A stretch of DNA of 64,000 nt from assembly GCA_963817015.1 (NCBI GenBank), contig CAWFMV010000010.1, positions 186,001-250,000 on the forward strand, given 5' to 3'. Both the position numbers and the translations under genes were made by a program. Of the stretch, positions 18,325-29,971 are shown piece by piece (position 1 is the stretch's first letter; every line of letters begins with the position of its first letter). The notes below the pieces were generated by a model that was not told the origin of the DNA, did not search any database, and saw only the letters and a list, made by a program, of their open reading frames with translations. The DNA is from VAZQ01 sp963817015 (lineage in GTDB: Bacteria; Pseudomonadota; Alphaproteobacteria; Rhizobiales; Xanthobacteraceae).

Positions 18325-20722
18325 TCACATCACGTCTTGACCGGCGGCCTTGGACGCCTTGCCGTCCTGGATCGCGCGCCAGATCCGCTCGGACGTCGCC
18401 GGCATGTCCATGTGGGTGACGCCGAATTCGCGCAGCGCATCGACCACCGCATTGATCACGGCGGCCAGCGCCGGCGTCGTGCCGCCCTCGCCCGCCGGCG
18501 CGCACGCCGAGCGGATTGGACGGCGACGGAACCTCCATCAGCTCGGTCGTGAACGATCGGCAGCATGTCGGCGCGCGGCATGGCGTAGTCCATGAACGAG
18601 CCGGTCATCACCTGCCCGCTGTCGGGATCGACGACGCACTGCTCCCACAGCGCCTGGCCGACGCCCTGCGCGATGCCGCCGTGGGTCTGGCCGTGCAGGA
18701 TCATCGGATTGATGGCGCGGCCGACGTCGTCGATCGCGCTATAGCGCACGATCTCGAGCGCGCCGGTCTCCGGATCGATCTCGACCTCGCAGACCGCGCA
18801 GCCGTAGGGATAGCCGCCGTCCGTGAACGAGACGTCGCTCTCGGCCGCCAGCGGGCCGCGCAAGGCGTCGTCGAGATCGTTGAGCTCCTGCGCGGCGCGC
18901 GCCACCTCGAAGAGGCCGAACGGCGCGGCCGGATCCGCGCGCCTTGAACGACCGCCCTTGAGAACTCGACGTCGTTCGGCTCGACCTTGAGCATGTGCGC
19001 GGCGATCTGGCGGCTGCGCTCGATCACGCCATTGGCGGCGTTGCCCATGCACGACGCCGGCCATGCGCATCGAGCGGCCGGAATGCGAGCCGCCGCCGAC
19101 CGGAACGATGTCGGTGTCGCCCTGCACGAGCCGGACGGACTCGAACGGCACGCCGAGCCATTCGCTCACGCACTGCGCGAAGCTCGTCTCGTGCCCCTGC
19201 CCGCTCGACAGCGTGCCGACCGCGACCTCGACCTCTCCGCCCGGCAGCACCTTCACCTCCGACCATTCGCGCGGATAGCCCATGGTGCAGCTCGATGTAG
19301 TTCGCAAGCCCGATCCCGCGCAGCTTGCCGCGCTTTTTCGATTCAGCGCGGCGCTTGCGGAACTCGTCCCAATCGGCGAGCGCCATGCTGCGGTCCATCG
19401 CCTCTTCGTAGTTGCCGTTGTCGTAGGTGACGCCGAACGGCGTGCGGTAGGGCAGTTCGCTCGGGCGCAATCAGATTGCGCCGCCTGATCTCGATGCGGT
19501 CGATGCCGGTCTTGAGCGCCGCGAGATCGCACAGCCGCTCCATGATGAACATCGCCTCCGGGCGGCCGGCGCTGCGATACGGAATCGTCGGCATGCGTGT
19601 TGCTGAGCACCGCGTAGGCCCGGTAGTACGCGACCGGCACGCGATAGACGCCCGAGAAGATGCTCACGCCCTTGCGCAGCGGCACGATCGACGAGCGAAT
19701 AGCCGCCGATGTTGCTCAGATGCGAGCCGCGCATGGCGAGGAAGTGGCCGCGCTTGTCGAGCGCAAGCTCGACCTTCGCGACCAGGTCGCGACCCTGGTA
19801 GTCGCTGAGGAACGCTTCGCTGCGCTCGCACACCCACTTGACCGGCCGGCCGACCCGCTTCGACGCCCACAGCACCAGCGGAAACTCGGGGAAGATCGAG
19901 TTCTTGGTGCCGAAGTTGCCGCCGATGTCGTAGGCGACCACGCGGACATCCTCGGGCTTCACGCCCGAGCATCGCGGCGATCTCGCCCTTCTGGCGCACG
20001 ACACCGCCGCTGCCGGCATGGAGAAAATAGCGTCCGCTCTGCCTGTCGTAGTTGCCGACCGCGGTGCGCGCTTCCATCGGCACGCCGGTGACGCGCTGGA
20101 TCCAGGTCTCGAGCTTCACCACATGAGCCGCGTCCGCAAACGCCTGCGTCGGTCGCGGCCGCGTCGCCGACCTCGGCGTCGACGAAGATGTTCGATCGCG
20201 CTGTCATCCCACACCCGCGGCGCCCCCGCCTCGGCCGCCTGCGCGGTGTCAGTCGCGGGCGGCAAGCACGTCGTAGTCGATCTCGACCAGCTCGGCGGCG
20301 TCCTTGGCGATTGCCAGCGTCTCCGCCACCACCAGCGCCACGCCTTCGCCGACGTAGCGGACCTTGTCGACCGCGAGCGGATAATAGGGCGTCTGCATCA
20401 GCGGGCCGTCGCGGTGAACCAGCACGACATCCGGCAGCCGCCGCTGCGCCTCGATCGGCACGGTGGTCGAGGCATCCGGCGGGATCGGCTTCACGCCGTC
20501 GGCCTTGAGATCGGCGCCGGTGAGCACGGCAAGCACGCCCTCGAGCGCCTTGGCGCGCGTCGGTCGTCGATGCTCTTGATGCGTGCGTGCGCATGACACG
20601 GAGCGGAGAACGAAGGCCCGCGTCTGGCGCGGCAGATCGACGTCGTCGCTGAACCGGCCGGCGCCCATCACCAGGCGCGCGTCCTCCTTGCGGCGAACGG
20701 GCTGTCCAATTCCAGTCTTCAT
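18325..20722 (-). CDS. xanthine dehydrogenase family molybdopterin-binding subunit (copy 2), frameshifted
   Basis: This is a second XDH-type Mo-cofactor subunit, about 790 codons. The start is the ATG ending at 20722 (MKTGIGQPVRRKEDARLVMG), and the stop is TGA at 18325-18327 after ERIWRAIQDGKASKAAGQ. Visible blocks are VDKVRYVGEGVALVVAETLA, VVAYDIGGNFGTKNSIFPEF and GRPVKWVCERSEAFLSDYQG, then GTLSSGQGHETSFAQCVSEW and AIDDVGRAINPMILHGQTHG. The XDH-family GVRG-type end is split by a shift at about 18500. Shifts are frequent, at least seven, roughly every 200-300 bp. No 2Fe-2S or FAD subunit is adjacent. It is divergent from the enolase-superfamily gene across 157 bp. Confidence 0.87.
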
Positions 20723-20885
20723 TTGGTCTTCGCTCTCACGCCCCATCCAATCGGTTTGACTATCTACCATGCCGCTTTAGGATCACAACCGCCGCCGCTG
20801 GGCTTTGGTCGAGGCAACCGAAGCACTGTAAGAGCGCGGGGACCGGCTGCTTGCGCAGCCCTAATACAGGGGGAACGCCGTGAGC

Positions 20886-22039
20886 ATGACCGAGACGCGA
20901 CCAGGCGCCGCCCACGACGCTGCCCCCGGTGCCAAGAGCGACCTCACGATCGCTTCGGTCGAGGCGATCAAGCTCAAGCTACCCTACAAGAAAGCCGATT
21001 AGCTTCGCGTCGCTGACCGAGAGCACCGGCCAATACGTGATCCTGCGGATCGTGCTGTCAGACGGCACCGAGGGCATCGCCGAGTCGGTCTGCCGTCCCG
21101 GCCACACCGGCGAGGACGCGGTCACGGTCGCCTATCAGCTCGAGACTTTCTTCAAGCCGCTGCTCGTCGGCGCCGATCCGCTCGGCCATCTCGCGCTGCT
21201 TGCCAAGATCGCCAAGGTGAGAGAATGCCGCGCCGCCAAGATGCTGATCGACGTTGCGCTGTGGGACCTGCGCGGCAAGGTGTTCGGCCAGCCGGTGTGG
21301 CGGCTCCTCGGCGGCACCGATCCCAAGCCGGTGCCGCTGACCTGGATCGCGCATGGCAATACGCGCGAGGCCATGGTCGACGAAGCCAAGCGCATGGCGG
21401 AGGAACGCGGCTATCGCGGCATGAAGCTCAAGACCTGGAAGCGCTCGATGGAGGACATCGAGATGGTCGCCGAGGTGCGCAAGCTCCTGCCCAAGGCGGT
21501 GATCTATGTCGACGGCAACGGCATCTACACCGAGAGCGAGACGCGCACCATCCTGATCCACGTCAAGGACTACAACGTCTCGTTCATGGAGGAGCCCTGC
21601 AAGTTCACCGACATCAGCCGGCAGGCCGCGATGGCGGCGTTCCTGCCGGTCGCGCTGCTCGGCGACCAGTGCTGCGAGTCGCTCGACGCAGGTGCATGCG
21701 CATATCCGCGCCAGCTCGGTCGGCGCGGTCAGCGTGAAGCTGCGCCGCACCGGCATCACCGAGTCGCTCAAGATCATCGCGCTGTGCGAGGCCGCCGGCC
21801 TGCCGGTCGTGATCGGCACCGATTCGGAAAGCCGCATCGGCTCGCTGGTGCGCATGCATCTGCGCTCGGCGATCCCGAGCCTCGCGCCCTGGCCGACCGA
21901 GACGCACTTCTTCGACAAGCTCGGCGACGACACGTTCGCGGGCGACTTCAACTTCGCGGACGGCACCATCACGCCGACCGACGCGCCCGGCTTTGGCGCC
22001 GCGCTCGATCGCCGCAAGATCGAACGCTACGCGTTCTGA
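20886..22039 (+). CDS. mandelate racemase/muconate lactonizing enzyme family protein, frameshifted
   Basis: This is an enolase-superfamily enzyme of about 385 residues. Such enzymes abstract the proton alpha to a carboxylate, as racemases, dehydratases or cycloisomerases, using Mg2+. The start is ATG 20886 (GTG 20880 is two codons earlier). The catalytic KxK is GMKLKTWK near 21420-21445. Metal ligands are in VDGNGIY (Asp), MEEPCKF (Glu) and GDQCCES (Asp), and the C-terminal barrel reads GLPVVIGTDSESRIGSLV. Two shifts, near 20995 and 21690, break the frame. The CapA-like gene follows 14 bp later, suggesting one operon. The substrate is not predictable from sequence alone. Confidence 0.85.
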
Positions 22040-22053
22040 GCAGACGCGCACCG

Positions 22054-23428
22054 ATGACCTACTCCTCCGAAGCCGGAAATTTCAGCATCGCGCTCGCGCG
22101 GCGATTGCATGCTCACGCGCCGCCTGCGCGTGTTCGACGAGCCGGCGTTCCTCGCGCTCGCCAAGATCTTCCGCGACTGCGACGCCGGCACCGTCAATCT
22201 CGAATCGGTAGTGCGGCGCTGGGATGAAGGCACGCCCGGCATCACGCAGCGGCACCTTCATGACCACGCCGCCCGAGCTTCTCGACGACATCAAGTGGTT
22301 CGGCATCAACATGGTGGCCTGCGCCAACAACCACGCCTTCGACTATGGCGAGGGCGGCCTGCTCGCGACCATCCGCCATCTCGATGCCGCCGGCATCGCA
22401 CATGCCGGCAGCGGCGCGAACCTCGCCGAGGCGCGCATGCCGGGCTATCTCGACACCAAGCGGCGGACGCGTCGCGATCCTCTCGCACCACCGCGACCTT
22501 CCGGCCGTGGAATCGCGCCGGCGCGCAGCGCCCCGATCTGCGCGGGCGGCCGGGCATCAATCCGTTCAGCTTCAAGAACACCTATACGGTCGACGGCGAA
22601 GCCTTCGAGCAGCTCAAGCGCATCAGCCGCGAGCTCGGCTTCGAGCAGAAGCGCACGCGCCAGCGCCAGCATTTCTTCAGCGACAGCGAGGTCGGCGCCG
22701 AGCGCGACGAAGAGGTCTCGCTGTTCGAACGAGACGCTTCGTGCGCGGCAACGGCTTCAAGGTTGACGAGCGAAGGCGACAAGGCCGACATCGACGACAA
22801 TCTGCGCTGGATCCGGGAAGCGCGCCGGCAGGCCGACTGGGTCGTGGTCCACTTCCACAGCCACGAATACGGCCATGCGAGCCTGGTCGCAGCCAAGACC
22901 CAGAGCGAGCTGCTCGGAGCCGTCCGACTTCGCCCGCGCCTTTGCGCGCGCCGCGATCGACGCCGGCGCCGACATCTTCGTCGGCCACGGCTCGCATACG
23001 CCGCTCGGCATCGAGTTCTACAAGGGCAAGCCGATCTTCTATTCGGTCGGCAACCTGATCATGCAGAACGAGACGCTGCCGTTCTTTCCCGCCGTCGCCT
23101 ACGAGCGCTTCGGGCTCGGCAACGACGCGACACCGGCCGACTTCCTCGATGCCCGCACCGGCAACGGCAAGAAGGGCCACGTCGCGCACGCCGAGTTCTG
23201 GCAGAATTTCGCGGCCACCTGCCACTATCGCGGCGGCAAGCTTGCCGAGATCCGCATCCACCCGGTCGACCAGGGCTTCGGCCGCCCACGCGGCCAGCGC
23301 GGCCGCCCGGTGCTGGCGACGGGGCGAGCTTGCCGCCACCATCATCGAGCGGGTCGACCGGCTGTCGCAGCCCTATGGCGTGAGCGTGCAAAACCGCGAT
23401 GGCGTCGGCGATCGTGACGCCGCCTTGA
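22054..23428 (+). CDS. CapA-type (PGA synthesis-like) metallophosphatase, frameshifted
   Basis: This is a calcineurin-like phosphoesterase of the CapA/PgsA family. Family motifs are in order: GDCMLTRRLRVF, TVNLESVV, GINMVACANNHAFDYG, VVVHFHSHEYGHASLV and IFVGHGSHTPLGIEFYKGK. The start is ATG 22054; the natural C-terminus, with one extra base removed, is NRDGVGIVTPP ending at 23426-23428. At least seven single-base shifts occur. No capB/capC ligase genes are present and the neighbour is a catabolic enolase-superfamily enzyme. A role in hydrolysing or modifying a small metabolite is therefore as likely as polyglutamate export. Confidence 0.8.
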
Positions 23429-23527
23429 GAGGCCACCCTGAAGCGCCGCCGTGGGCTTCGAAGCAGCGCATTGATTGGCCGCCCCCGCGCCGCTATGGTC
23501 CGGCCGCCGAATGGCCGATTCCGGCAT

Positions 23528-23602
23528 TGGGGCGTAGCCAAGTGGTAAGGCAGCGGATTTTGATTCCGCCATTCCCAGGTTCGAGTCCTGGCGCCCCAGC
23601 CA
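23528..23602 (+). tRNA. tRNA-Gln (anticodon TTG)
   Basis: A complete cloverleaf is present. The acceptor stem TGGGGCG (23528-23534) pairs with CGCCCCA (23592-23598). The anticodon stem GCGGA/TCCGC encloses the loop TTTTGAT with anticodon TTG at 23560-23562. The T arm is CCAGG-TTCGAGT-CCTGG. Discriminator G is at 23599 and CCA is encoded at 23600-23602. Confidence 0.97.
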
Positions 23603-23658
23603 GCCAGTCCCGTCTCAGTGGGCGGTCTCCGCCGTTACGTTCACGGCGGAACCACGAG

Positions 23659-24219
23659 CTAGAACCCCGTCCATAGTGTGTACTGGCCGATAGCACCGTG
23701 GGCGTTGAGCGCGAGTGCCCGACTTGGTGCGAACTCCGTCAGCTGGACTTGCAGGATCTGAACCCCATAGCCGTTGAGCGCCTCTTCGGCGCGTGCCGTA
23801 AGAGTTTTCCTGAAGGCCACGCGATCACCCTGAATCTCCTCCAAAGTGTGCCTGCTGATTTCGTCGTAGATCGCCCCTTGCGTGCGTTCCATCACATCGG
23901 AAGCAAGATCAGCGATGTGCGCGAGCGCCGCGACGACATCGTTGATGTAGTACGTGACGAGGGCCCCGGCGAGGACCGTCTTCATATCCTTCGTCATGAC
24001 GACCTTGGACTGGATGAGCTGAGTTTGCCGTACGACAGCGATCGTCTTATAGGTCGTGGCTATCGGCCAGTACCAATGCAGGCCCGCCTTCCACTCCTTG
24101 ACATGATGTCCCCGTACGAACGCGACCCCGCCGTGCGTCGCCGGCACGATGACCAGCCACGGAAGGAGTCTGATAAGCGTTTGAAAGATCTCTCCGACCC
24201 AGCCCAAGGCCTTGTCCAC
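23659..24219 (-). CDS. SPFH/Band 7 domain protein
   Basis: This is an intact 186-residue protein, short for the family. An N-terminal hydrophobic segment (IRLLPWLVIVPATHGGVAFV) is followed by the SPFH core: VKEWKAGLHWYWPIATTYKT, MTKDMKTVLAGALVTYYIND, ALAHIADLASDVMERTQGAI and GVQILQVQLTEF. It ends without the usual long coiled coil. SPFH proteins form ring or cage scaffolds at the inner membrane. It is the last gene of the leftward run and starts 84 bp after the GH39-like gene; its job there is unknown. Confidence 0.75.
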   Translation of the reverse strand: MDKALGWVGEIFQTLIRLLPWLVIVPATHGGVAFVRGHHVKEWKAGLHWYWPIATTYKTIAVVRQTQLIQSKVVMTKDMKTVLAGALVTYYINDVVAALAHIADLASDVMERTQGAIYDEISRHTLEEIQGDRVAFRKTLTARAEEALNGYGVQILQVQLTEFAPSRALALNAHGAIGQYTLWTGF

Positions 24220-24303
24220 ACTCGCTCTCCCTTAGCTCGCCAATCACGTCCCAGCGGCCCTCGCGTCCCAACCGCCGACGTTCGATCCACTTGTCCGGTC
24301 AGC

Positions 24304-25667
24304 TCAATCCACCACGGTTTCCGCGCTGTCGTCGGTGACCACCGCCAGGCCGTAGCCCTCAATCCGGACACTTCCCCGGCAGCGCTCTCGAACGATCCTT
24401 CCTCCAGTCCCGGAGTTCGAGCCGCAACGCATCGCTGCATCCGCCAAGTCCCCCGCCGCCAATTTCCCCGCCCCACCGAGACACGTCCAACGACTGGGTT
24501 TGGGGTAGCGTGTTCACGAGGACAGCGCTCAGGCGACCGGCATCGTTGCGCGCGATGATGGCGTCGATACCTGGATGCGCAGTCTCGATGTCAGGGAATT
24601 GGATCCAGTCGCCGTAGCGCACGTGCTGGGCAAATAACTGCTTTGCGAGGCACGCGGCCGTCGGCTCGCCGTGTACCGACATGAGACCGTAAGCGTCGTC
24701 GACGGCATTCCAGCGCTTCGACGTGGCGGTCCAGCGCATTTCCAGATGCGCGCCACCGCGGATCAGGTTGACGAGCGCGGAAGCGTAGTATGCAGCCCCG
24801 AACACATTACGGTTGAGACCCAGGGTGAACGAATCGTCGTGATGAGCGATGGTGTTGAGCTCCCCGCAGACGTTCAGAATGTCGCGTCCTGCAAGCAGGC
24901 GCCCGACCCCGCGTGCGCGCGCCTCGTACTGCGGCAGTCTGGGCCATCGCCAGGGCCTCGAAGACCCTGCCGTTGGGGGCGTCGGGTTCGTTCACCAGCT
25001 TTACTCTGGTGGTGTCGTGCGGCACAGCGGGCCGCCAATCCGCATACATGTGCCAGTTCACGAAACCTAGCATCCGCTCGTCGACGTCCGAAACGAATTG
25101 CGCGATCCAGTCCATCCAATAGGCGCGCTGCGTACCGTCGATCGATGGGCCGCCGAGCTTGACCTTGGTGCCCACGGCGTGCGGCTCAAGCAGCTCGAGG
25201 ACCGGTGCAGCCAGCTCCTGGTAGATGCTCAGATAGTCCTTGTAGCGCAGATCACCGCCGACATCCGGATTGTTGGGCTCGTTCCAGACGCACCAGAACC
25301 AGTCCTTGACCTCTTCGCCGCCCCAATGCTCGAGGCAGCTCCAGACGATTTCCGTCGAGCGCGCGACAAACTTGCGGATGTTCGAGGCATTATCGTGCGG
25401 CGGCTTGAACTTCGCGAACGTCACCATCGGCTTCGCGCCGCAATCGAGAACGCCCTGCACGAGCGCGGCGAACCATGGCCATTCCTTGAAGGGATCGGGA
25501 ACGGGCTTGTCGAAAACGAAGATGCGGATGACCTTCGTGTCCATGAGCCGGAGCCGCCGGTAGATCTCTTCGCGATGCTCGCCCATGGAGAACGCCGGCC
25601 AGCCATCGATTTCGTTGAAGCCGTAGCGCAGCTGCATCCTCTGCATGACCGCGCTCACCGGCGGCAT
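24304..25667 (-). CDS. GH39-like glycoside hydrolase, frameshifted
   Basis: This is a putative retaining glycosidase with a (beta/alpha)8 fold. The N-terminal two-thirds are in one frame from ATG 25667: RYGFNEIDGWPAFSMGEHRE, DTKVIRIFVFDKPVPDPFKE and DWFWCVWNEPNNPDVGGDL. The NEP motif holds the likely acid/base Glu, as in clan GH-A. Shifts near 24925 and 24800 lead to the C-terminal part (MFGAAYYASALVNLIRGGAH). A last shift near 24440 gives the natural end TDDSAETVVD at 24304-24306. Length, about 450 residues, fits GH39. No signal peptide is visible. It sits directly behind three glycosyltransferases and overlaps the end of the last, so it may trim or edit their product. Confidence 0.65.
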
Positions 25668-25716
25668 AGGACAAGCCGCTTTCCGCGACAGGAGCGTCGG
25701 CGCCAGGCTGCACGGT

Positions 25717-26769
25717 CTACTCCTCGATGAAGCCGATCAGCTCGCGCAGGCGTGCGTCGGGACTGTGACGCTCGCCGGAATTCCTTGCGGATATCCATCA
25801 CGATCTCGGCGTAGTGGTCGGGCCGCTCGAGCACGTCGAGGATCTTCTCTTGCCCGTCGTTTCCATCGATCATCAGCTCGACAGCGCGCTCGCCGAAGAT
25901 CTCCGCGACGTAGTCGCGATCGAGCAGGAACAGCGGGATAGTCCCAGCCGCCGGCGTCTCGAACGTCCGGCAGGTCACGAACCCGAGTTGCTCGAACAGC
26001 GGCCGGTAAACGACGGGATTGAAGACCCCCTTGTTGATGGTGGCGGCGACTTCCTGGAACGGCACGGCGGCAGAGCCTCCACGCAGATCTTCTTCAGGTA
26101 CGCCCTGTCGACGTAGTAGTTGGCCTTGTGCTCGTCCCATTCCATCCAGTCGACCGGCTCGCTCCAGCCTTCGCCGACCAGGGCGACGCGGCCGACCCTG
26201 TCGCGCACCTGTTCAATGGCGCTGAGCACCTTGACATGCCGCGCCAGCGAAACTTGGTGTGGCCGACATAGATCATGCTGAATTCCTTGTCGGCGAAATT
26301 CAGCGGTGATTCCCAGGTCGGATCGTAGATGTGGAACAGGAACGAGTCGCACGTTCGTTCGTCGCGGACGGTAGGTCGGCTGGAAGATCTTGTCCGCCAG
26401 GCTGTCGCAGAAACCCATCCAGTCGGCACTCGACTGCATGGTGCGGTGATTGTAGTCGCCGCCGTACGCGATCGGCTCGTTGTAGGCCCGTCGCAATCGA
26501 TGACGACGCGGCGGTCACGCGGCACGGCCGTCACCAGCCTCGCCCAGTCGAGCCGGTCGCCGAACTGCAAGCGCAGTGGTCCATTCGAAGACGAAGACGA
26601 CCGCGTCGGCGTCGGACGAGGTGCTTCGAGTAATCGAGCGCAAAGGCGGACTTCGGCGGACCGTAGACGCTGACCTCGTGGCCCATGCGCTCGCGGCGAG
26701 CGAATAGCCGCGCAGGTCCAGCATGCTGCCGGCGTTCTCGTAACCCCAATAGACGAACACCAGCTTCAT
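25717..26769 (-). CDS. CgeB-like glycosyltransferase A, frameshifted
   Basis: This is the third of three tandem glycosyltransferase genes in transcription order. It starts at ATG 26769 (MKLVFVYWGYENAGSMLDLR). Readable blocks are YNEPIAYGGDYNHRTMQSSA, FSMIYVGHTKFRWRGMSR and RVALVGEGWSEPVDWMEWDE. The GT-B donor-site end is INKGVFNPVVYRPLFEQLGF, then FETPAAGTIPLFLLDRDYV and the C-terminus LRELIGFIEE. About 350 residues. Shifts recur every 100-150 bp. The C-terminal half fits the Glyco_trans_1_2/CgeB-like group of cytosolic sugar transferases. The acceptor and sugar are unknown. Confidence 0.7.
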
Positions 26770-26800
26770 GGTCGCACTCTGGGCGTCTGCTCATGCATTC

Positions 26801-27862
26801 TCAACTCCGGAACGCCGCAACCAGCTCCTCGACCCGCTGATCGTAGGAGTGGTGCGCGACGAGATGGCGACGAACATCCTCGACAATCGATCGGTACCTG
26901 TCGGGATTCGCAGCGCATCGAGGATCTTCTCGGCAGCACGGCCGGGCAGGGTCAGCTCGCGGCCGGCCGGTCCGTAGACGAGCTCGGCATGATCCTCGTC
27001 GAGCATCAGAAGCGGGATTGTGTCGGCGCAGAAGATCTCGAAATACTTCAGCGTCAGATGCTTCAGGTGGCGCAGGAGCGGTCGCTGAGTGAGGATGTTG
27101 ATCTGCGCCGTGCTCATCGTCTTGATGACGTCGTTGTACATCACGGCCCCGGCGTCTTGATCCGCAGCCGCCGGAATGCGTAAGGGTCCGAATGGAAGGC
27201 CGGGGATGGACCGGCCGCAGGCCCTTCGGCGGGCGGCTCGTCCCACCACAAGCCGATGAAAGCCGATTTCGCCGACCTGATCGCGGATCTTGCTCGAACG
27301 GCAGGCAGAAGCTCTTGGCGACCTCCCTCCATCGCCACCAATTGTGGCCGACATGGAGGACGTCATAGACCTTCGGCGGCACGCGGCCGGATCGATCTGG
27401 AGCGCGGGGTCATAGCCGAAGAATGACAGCGCGCTCACCTTCGGATTGTGGCGGTTTCGTCGTCAGTGTCTGGACGACCCGGTCGCCGAGCGCATCAATG
27501 TAAGCGATCCACTGCGCACGATCCGCCTCGGTGGAGTGATTGAAATCGTAACCGTCAACGGTCGACGAGCTGGATTGTACATACCGTCCGTGTCGAGGAT
27601 CAGCCGATCCTGCCTTGGAAATCTCGTCGAGCATTGTCGCTTCGTGCAAAGGCTTGAGGCGGTACAGCTCCGTTTCGAACAGGTAGATGACTCGATCAAA
27701 TTCTGCGATGTCCATGGAGAACTTCAGCTCCGGAACGTACCAGATGGGCGTGCCGAAGATCGCAACCGAATGGCCATGCTTCGGCGCCACCCGCATGTAG
27801 TTGGCGACCGCGTGCGTGTTGCCCGCGTTGCCGCGGTGCTTCATCACGAACAGGATATTCAT
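26801..27862 (-). CDS. CgeB-like glycosyltransferase B, frameshifted
   Basis: This is a paralogue of its two neighbours, about 350 residues. It starts at ATG 27862 (MNILFVMKHRGNAGNTHAVA), overlapping the stop of gene C as ATGA. Readable parts are RVIYLFETELYRLKPLHEAT, DGYDFNHSTEADRAQWIAYI, YDVLHVGHNWWRWREVAKSF and VIKTMSTAQINILTQRPLLR. The donor-site block LKYFEIFCADTIPLLMLDED ends it, with C-terminus HHSYDQRVEELVAAFRS. The layout (N-terminal nucleotide-independent domain, conserved VGHNWWRW/VGSNWQRW box, FE-x-x-A-x-x-IP-x-LML box) is the same in all three copies. Several single-base shifts are present. Confidence 0.7.
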
Positions 27863-28980
27863 GGCGCCGCGCCGCAGGCTTCGCGATTCGCCGACGAGCG
27901 CTTCGAGCTGCCGGAAGCGGTTGCGATAGGAATGATGCTCCGCAAGGTGCTCCCGCGTCTTCAGCAGGGCGTCCCAATAAGGCTCGGGGTCGTCCATGAC
28001 CGCGCTCAGATGTGCGGCGGAGATGCTCGCCGGGCACGAGCTTCAAGGCCGCGCGCCCGTAGATCGATTCGACGAAGTCTCGCGGCAGCATCAGGACGGG
28101 AATGCAGTCGGCGTAGAAGGTCTCGAAGGTGCGGTTCGTCACGAGACCCAGCTGACGGAAGAGTGGCCGGTGCAGGATCGGCGCGAAACGACCCTGGCCG
28201 ACGAGATCGACGACCTGGTCGAAGCGGACGCCCTGCCGGATCTCAACGCCCAGGTCGGCAAGCAACTCGGGATCGGTATCGACTCCCTTCAGCCCCATCT
28301 CGACGGCCCACTCCGGCCGCTGGCTCCAGTCCCAGCCGGCAAGGCAGACCTGCCCGACCCTGTCGCGACGTCGCGATAGTCTTCGAGGACCCTGCGGACC
28401 TGATTCCAGCGCTGCCAGTTGCTGCCGACGTAGATGACGCCGTAGGGCTTCTCGGCTCTGCCGGCTTTCAGCCAGGCGGCAGCGGCGTCCCGGGCCGACG
28501 CGTAGATTCCTGGCGATCGCACCCGGATCGAAGCCGTGGAAAAGAAACGAGCGCACGTCATCACGGCGTGGTGCAAGCGTCGGCTGAAGGACCGTGTCGG
28601 AGAGTGCATCGATCGCATCGATCCATTCCCAGGCCGGATGGTCGTCGAACTTTTCCAGATGATTGAAATCATGATCGAGGCGGACGGTTTCATTGTACCG
28701 ACCCCAAAGGTCGACGACCACGCGCTTCTCTCGCGGCAGTTGGTCCATGATGCGGGCCAGGCCAGGCATCGCGGGAAAGTCGGACGGGACCTGGACGAGG
28801 AAGAGGGCGACATCGACGCCATCGACATCGGTCGTGAACGGGAGGCCGGGCAGCTCGGGATTGCGGGTAACCGTAGACGGCGACGTCATGGCCGAGTATG
28901 CGGCCCCACTCGACATACTTGTGGATGGTCGCGACGCTGCGCGTCCACGGGTCGACCGCTCCGACAAGGAGTATTCTCAT
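27859..28980 (-). CDS. CgeB-like glycosyltransferase C, frameshifted
   Basis: This is the first of the three tandem copies in transcription order. It starts at ATG 28980 (MRILLVGAVDPWTRSVATIH). Readable blocks are LPREKRVVVDLWGRYNETVR, DVRSFLFHGFDPGAIARNL and YGVIYVGSNWQRWNQVRRVL. The donor-site end is RFAPILHRPLFRQLGLVTNR, then FETFYADCIPVLMLPRDFV and HLAEHHSYRNRFRQLEALVG. About 370 residues. It probably stops at 27859 overlapping the next ATG. Shifts lie near 28870, 28520, 28385 and 28015. It starts 48 bp after the epimerase gene, so one long leftward operon is likely. Confidence 0.7.
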
Positions 28981-29028
28981 TGCGCTTCCCAGCCCGGACC
29001 GGCGCACGCCGAGCAGAGCGTCTCCTCG

Positions 29029-29971
29029 TCATTGCGCCGCCCAACGCATCGTTGCCAACAGACCTTCCTCGAAAGAGGTTTTCGGCTCCCAGCCGAGGAC
29101 TTCACGAGCGTAGCGGATGTCCGCCTGTACGCGGCGCTGTTCACCCGGCCGGGTTAGAGCGTAGTTCACTCCGTGACCGCTCGGCGGCAATCCATGCGCG
29201 GCGATAGCGCGTTTGGCGAGTTGGTTGATCGAAAGAGGGCTGCCGCTGCCCAGATTGAACACACGGCCAGCCGCTTCGGGGACCTCAAGCGCGCGAATCC
29301 AGCCCTCGACGACGTCACCCACGTAGACGAAGTCGCGCGTCTGCTCTCCGTCCCCGAAGATCGTGATCGGCTCGCCTCTCTGCAATTTACCAAGAAAGAT
29401 TCCAAGAACACCTTGATAGGGATTGTCCCAGGCCTGACCTGGCCCGAAGACGCTGAACATGCGCAGCGAGGTCGCGCTGAAAGGGAACTCGAGGTCCGGC
29501 CGCTCCGCCGTCGCATGGACGTAGCGCTCCGCGGCATATTTGGTGATGCCGTAGTAGGAATCGGGCCGGCAGGGCTCGGTCTCGGGGGTCGGGACCAGGC
29601 TCGCAGTCGCCGTAGGCCGTCATCGAACTCGCATAGACCAGTCTGGGAACACGATAGCGCAGGCACATTTGTACCACCTGCAACGTACCCTCGACGTTGG
29701 TCCGCAGATCCCCGACCGGATTGTCGAAGGCGCGGATGATTGAGACCTGTCCGGCCAGATGACACACTGCGTCGCAGCCGGCCTTAAACACGGGCTCCAG
29801 CTCTTCCGGTCGTGTGACATCTCCGAAATGGAACTCAGCGCCCGGCGGCACGTTGGTGCGAGTGCCATTGAACTCGTTGTCTATGACGGTGACGGCATGA
29901 CCATCGGCCAGAAGCCGGCGGCATAGATGGGTACCGATAAAACCGGCGCCACCGGTGACGATAATCTTCAC
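29029..29971 (-). CDS. NAD-dependent sugar epimerase/dehydratase (GalE-like), one frameshift
   Basis: This is a short-chain, extended-type nucleotide-sugar epimerase of about 313 residues. The start is ATG 29971 (MKIIVTGGAGFIGTHLCRRL) with the Rossmann GxxGxxG. The catalytic parts are LVYASSMTAYGDCEPGPD and, after a shift near 29600, the YxxxK motif SYYGITKYAAERYV. The substrate-domain end reads MFSVFGPGQAWDNPYQGVLG, FGDGEQTRDFVYVGDVVEG and YAREVLGWEPKTSFEEGLL. It heads the leftward glycan operon. The exact nucleotide sugar cannot be told. Confidence 0.85.

Noticed and set aside
18154..18552. 132-codon plus-strand frame
   Set aside because: Its second half overlaps the real XDH-family C-terminus on the other strand; the rest has no domain or start signal.
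22054..23428. Polyglutamate capsule (cap) operon
   Set aside because: Only the CapA-like phosphoesterase is present; no capB, capC or capE-like gene lies nearby.
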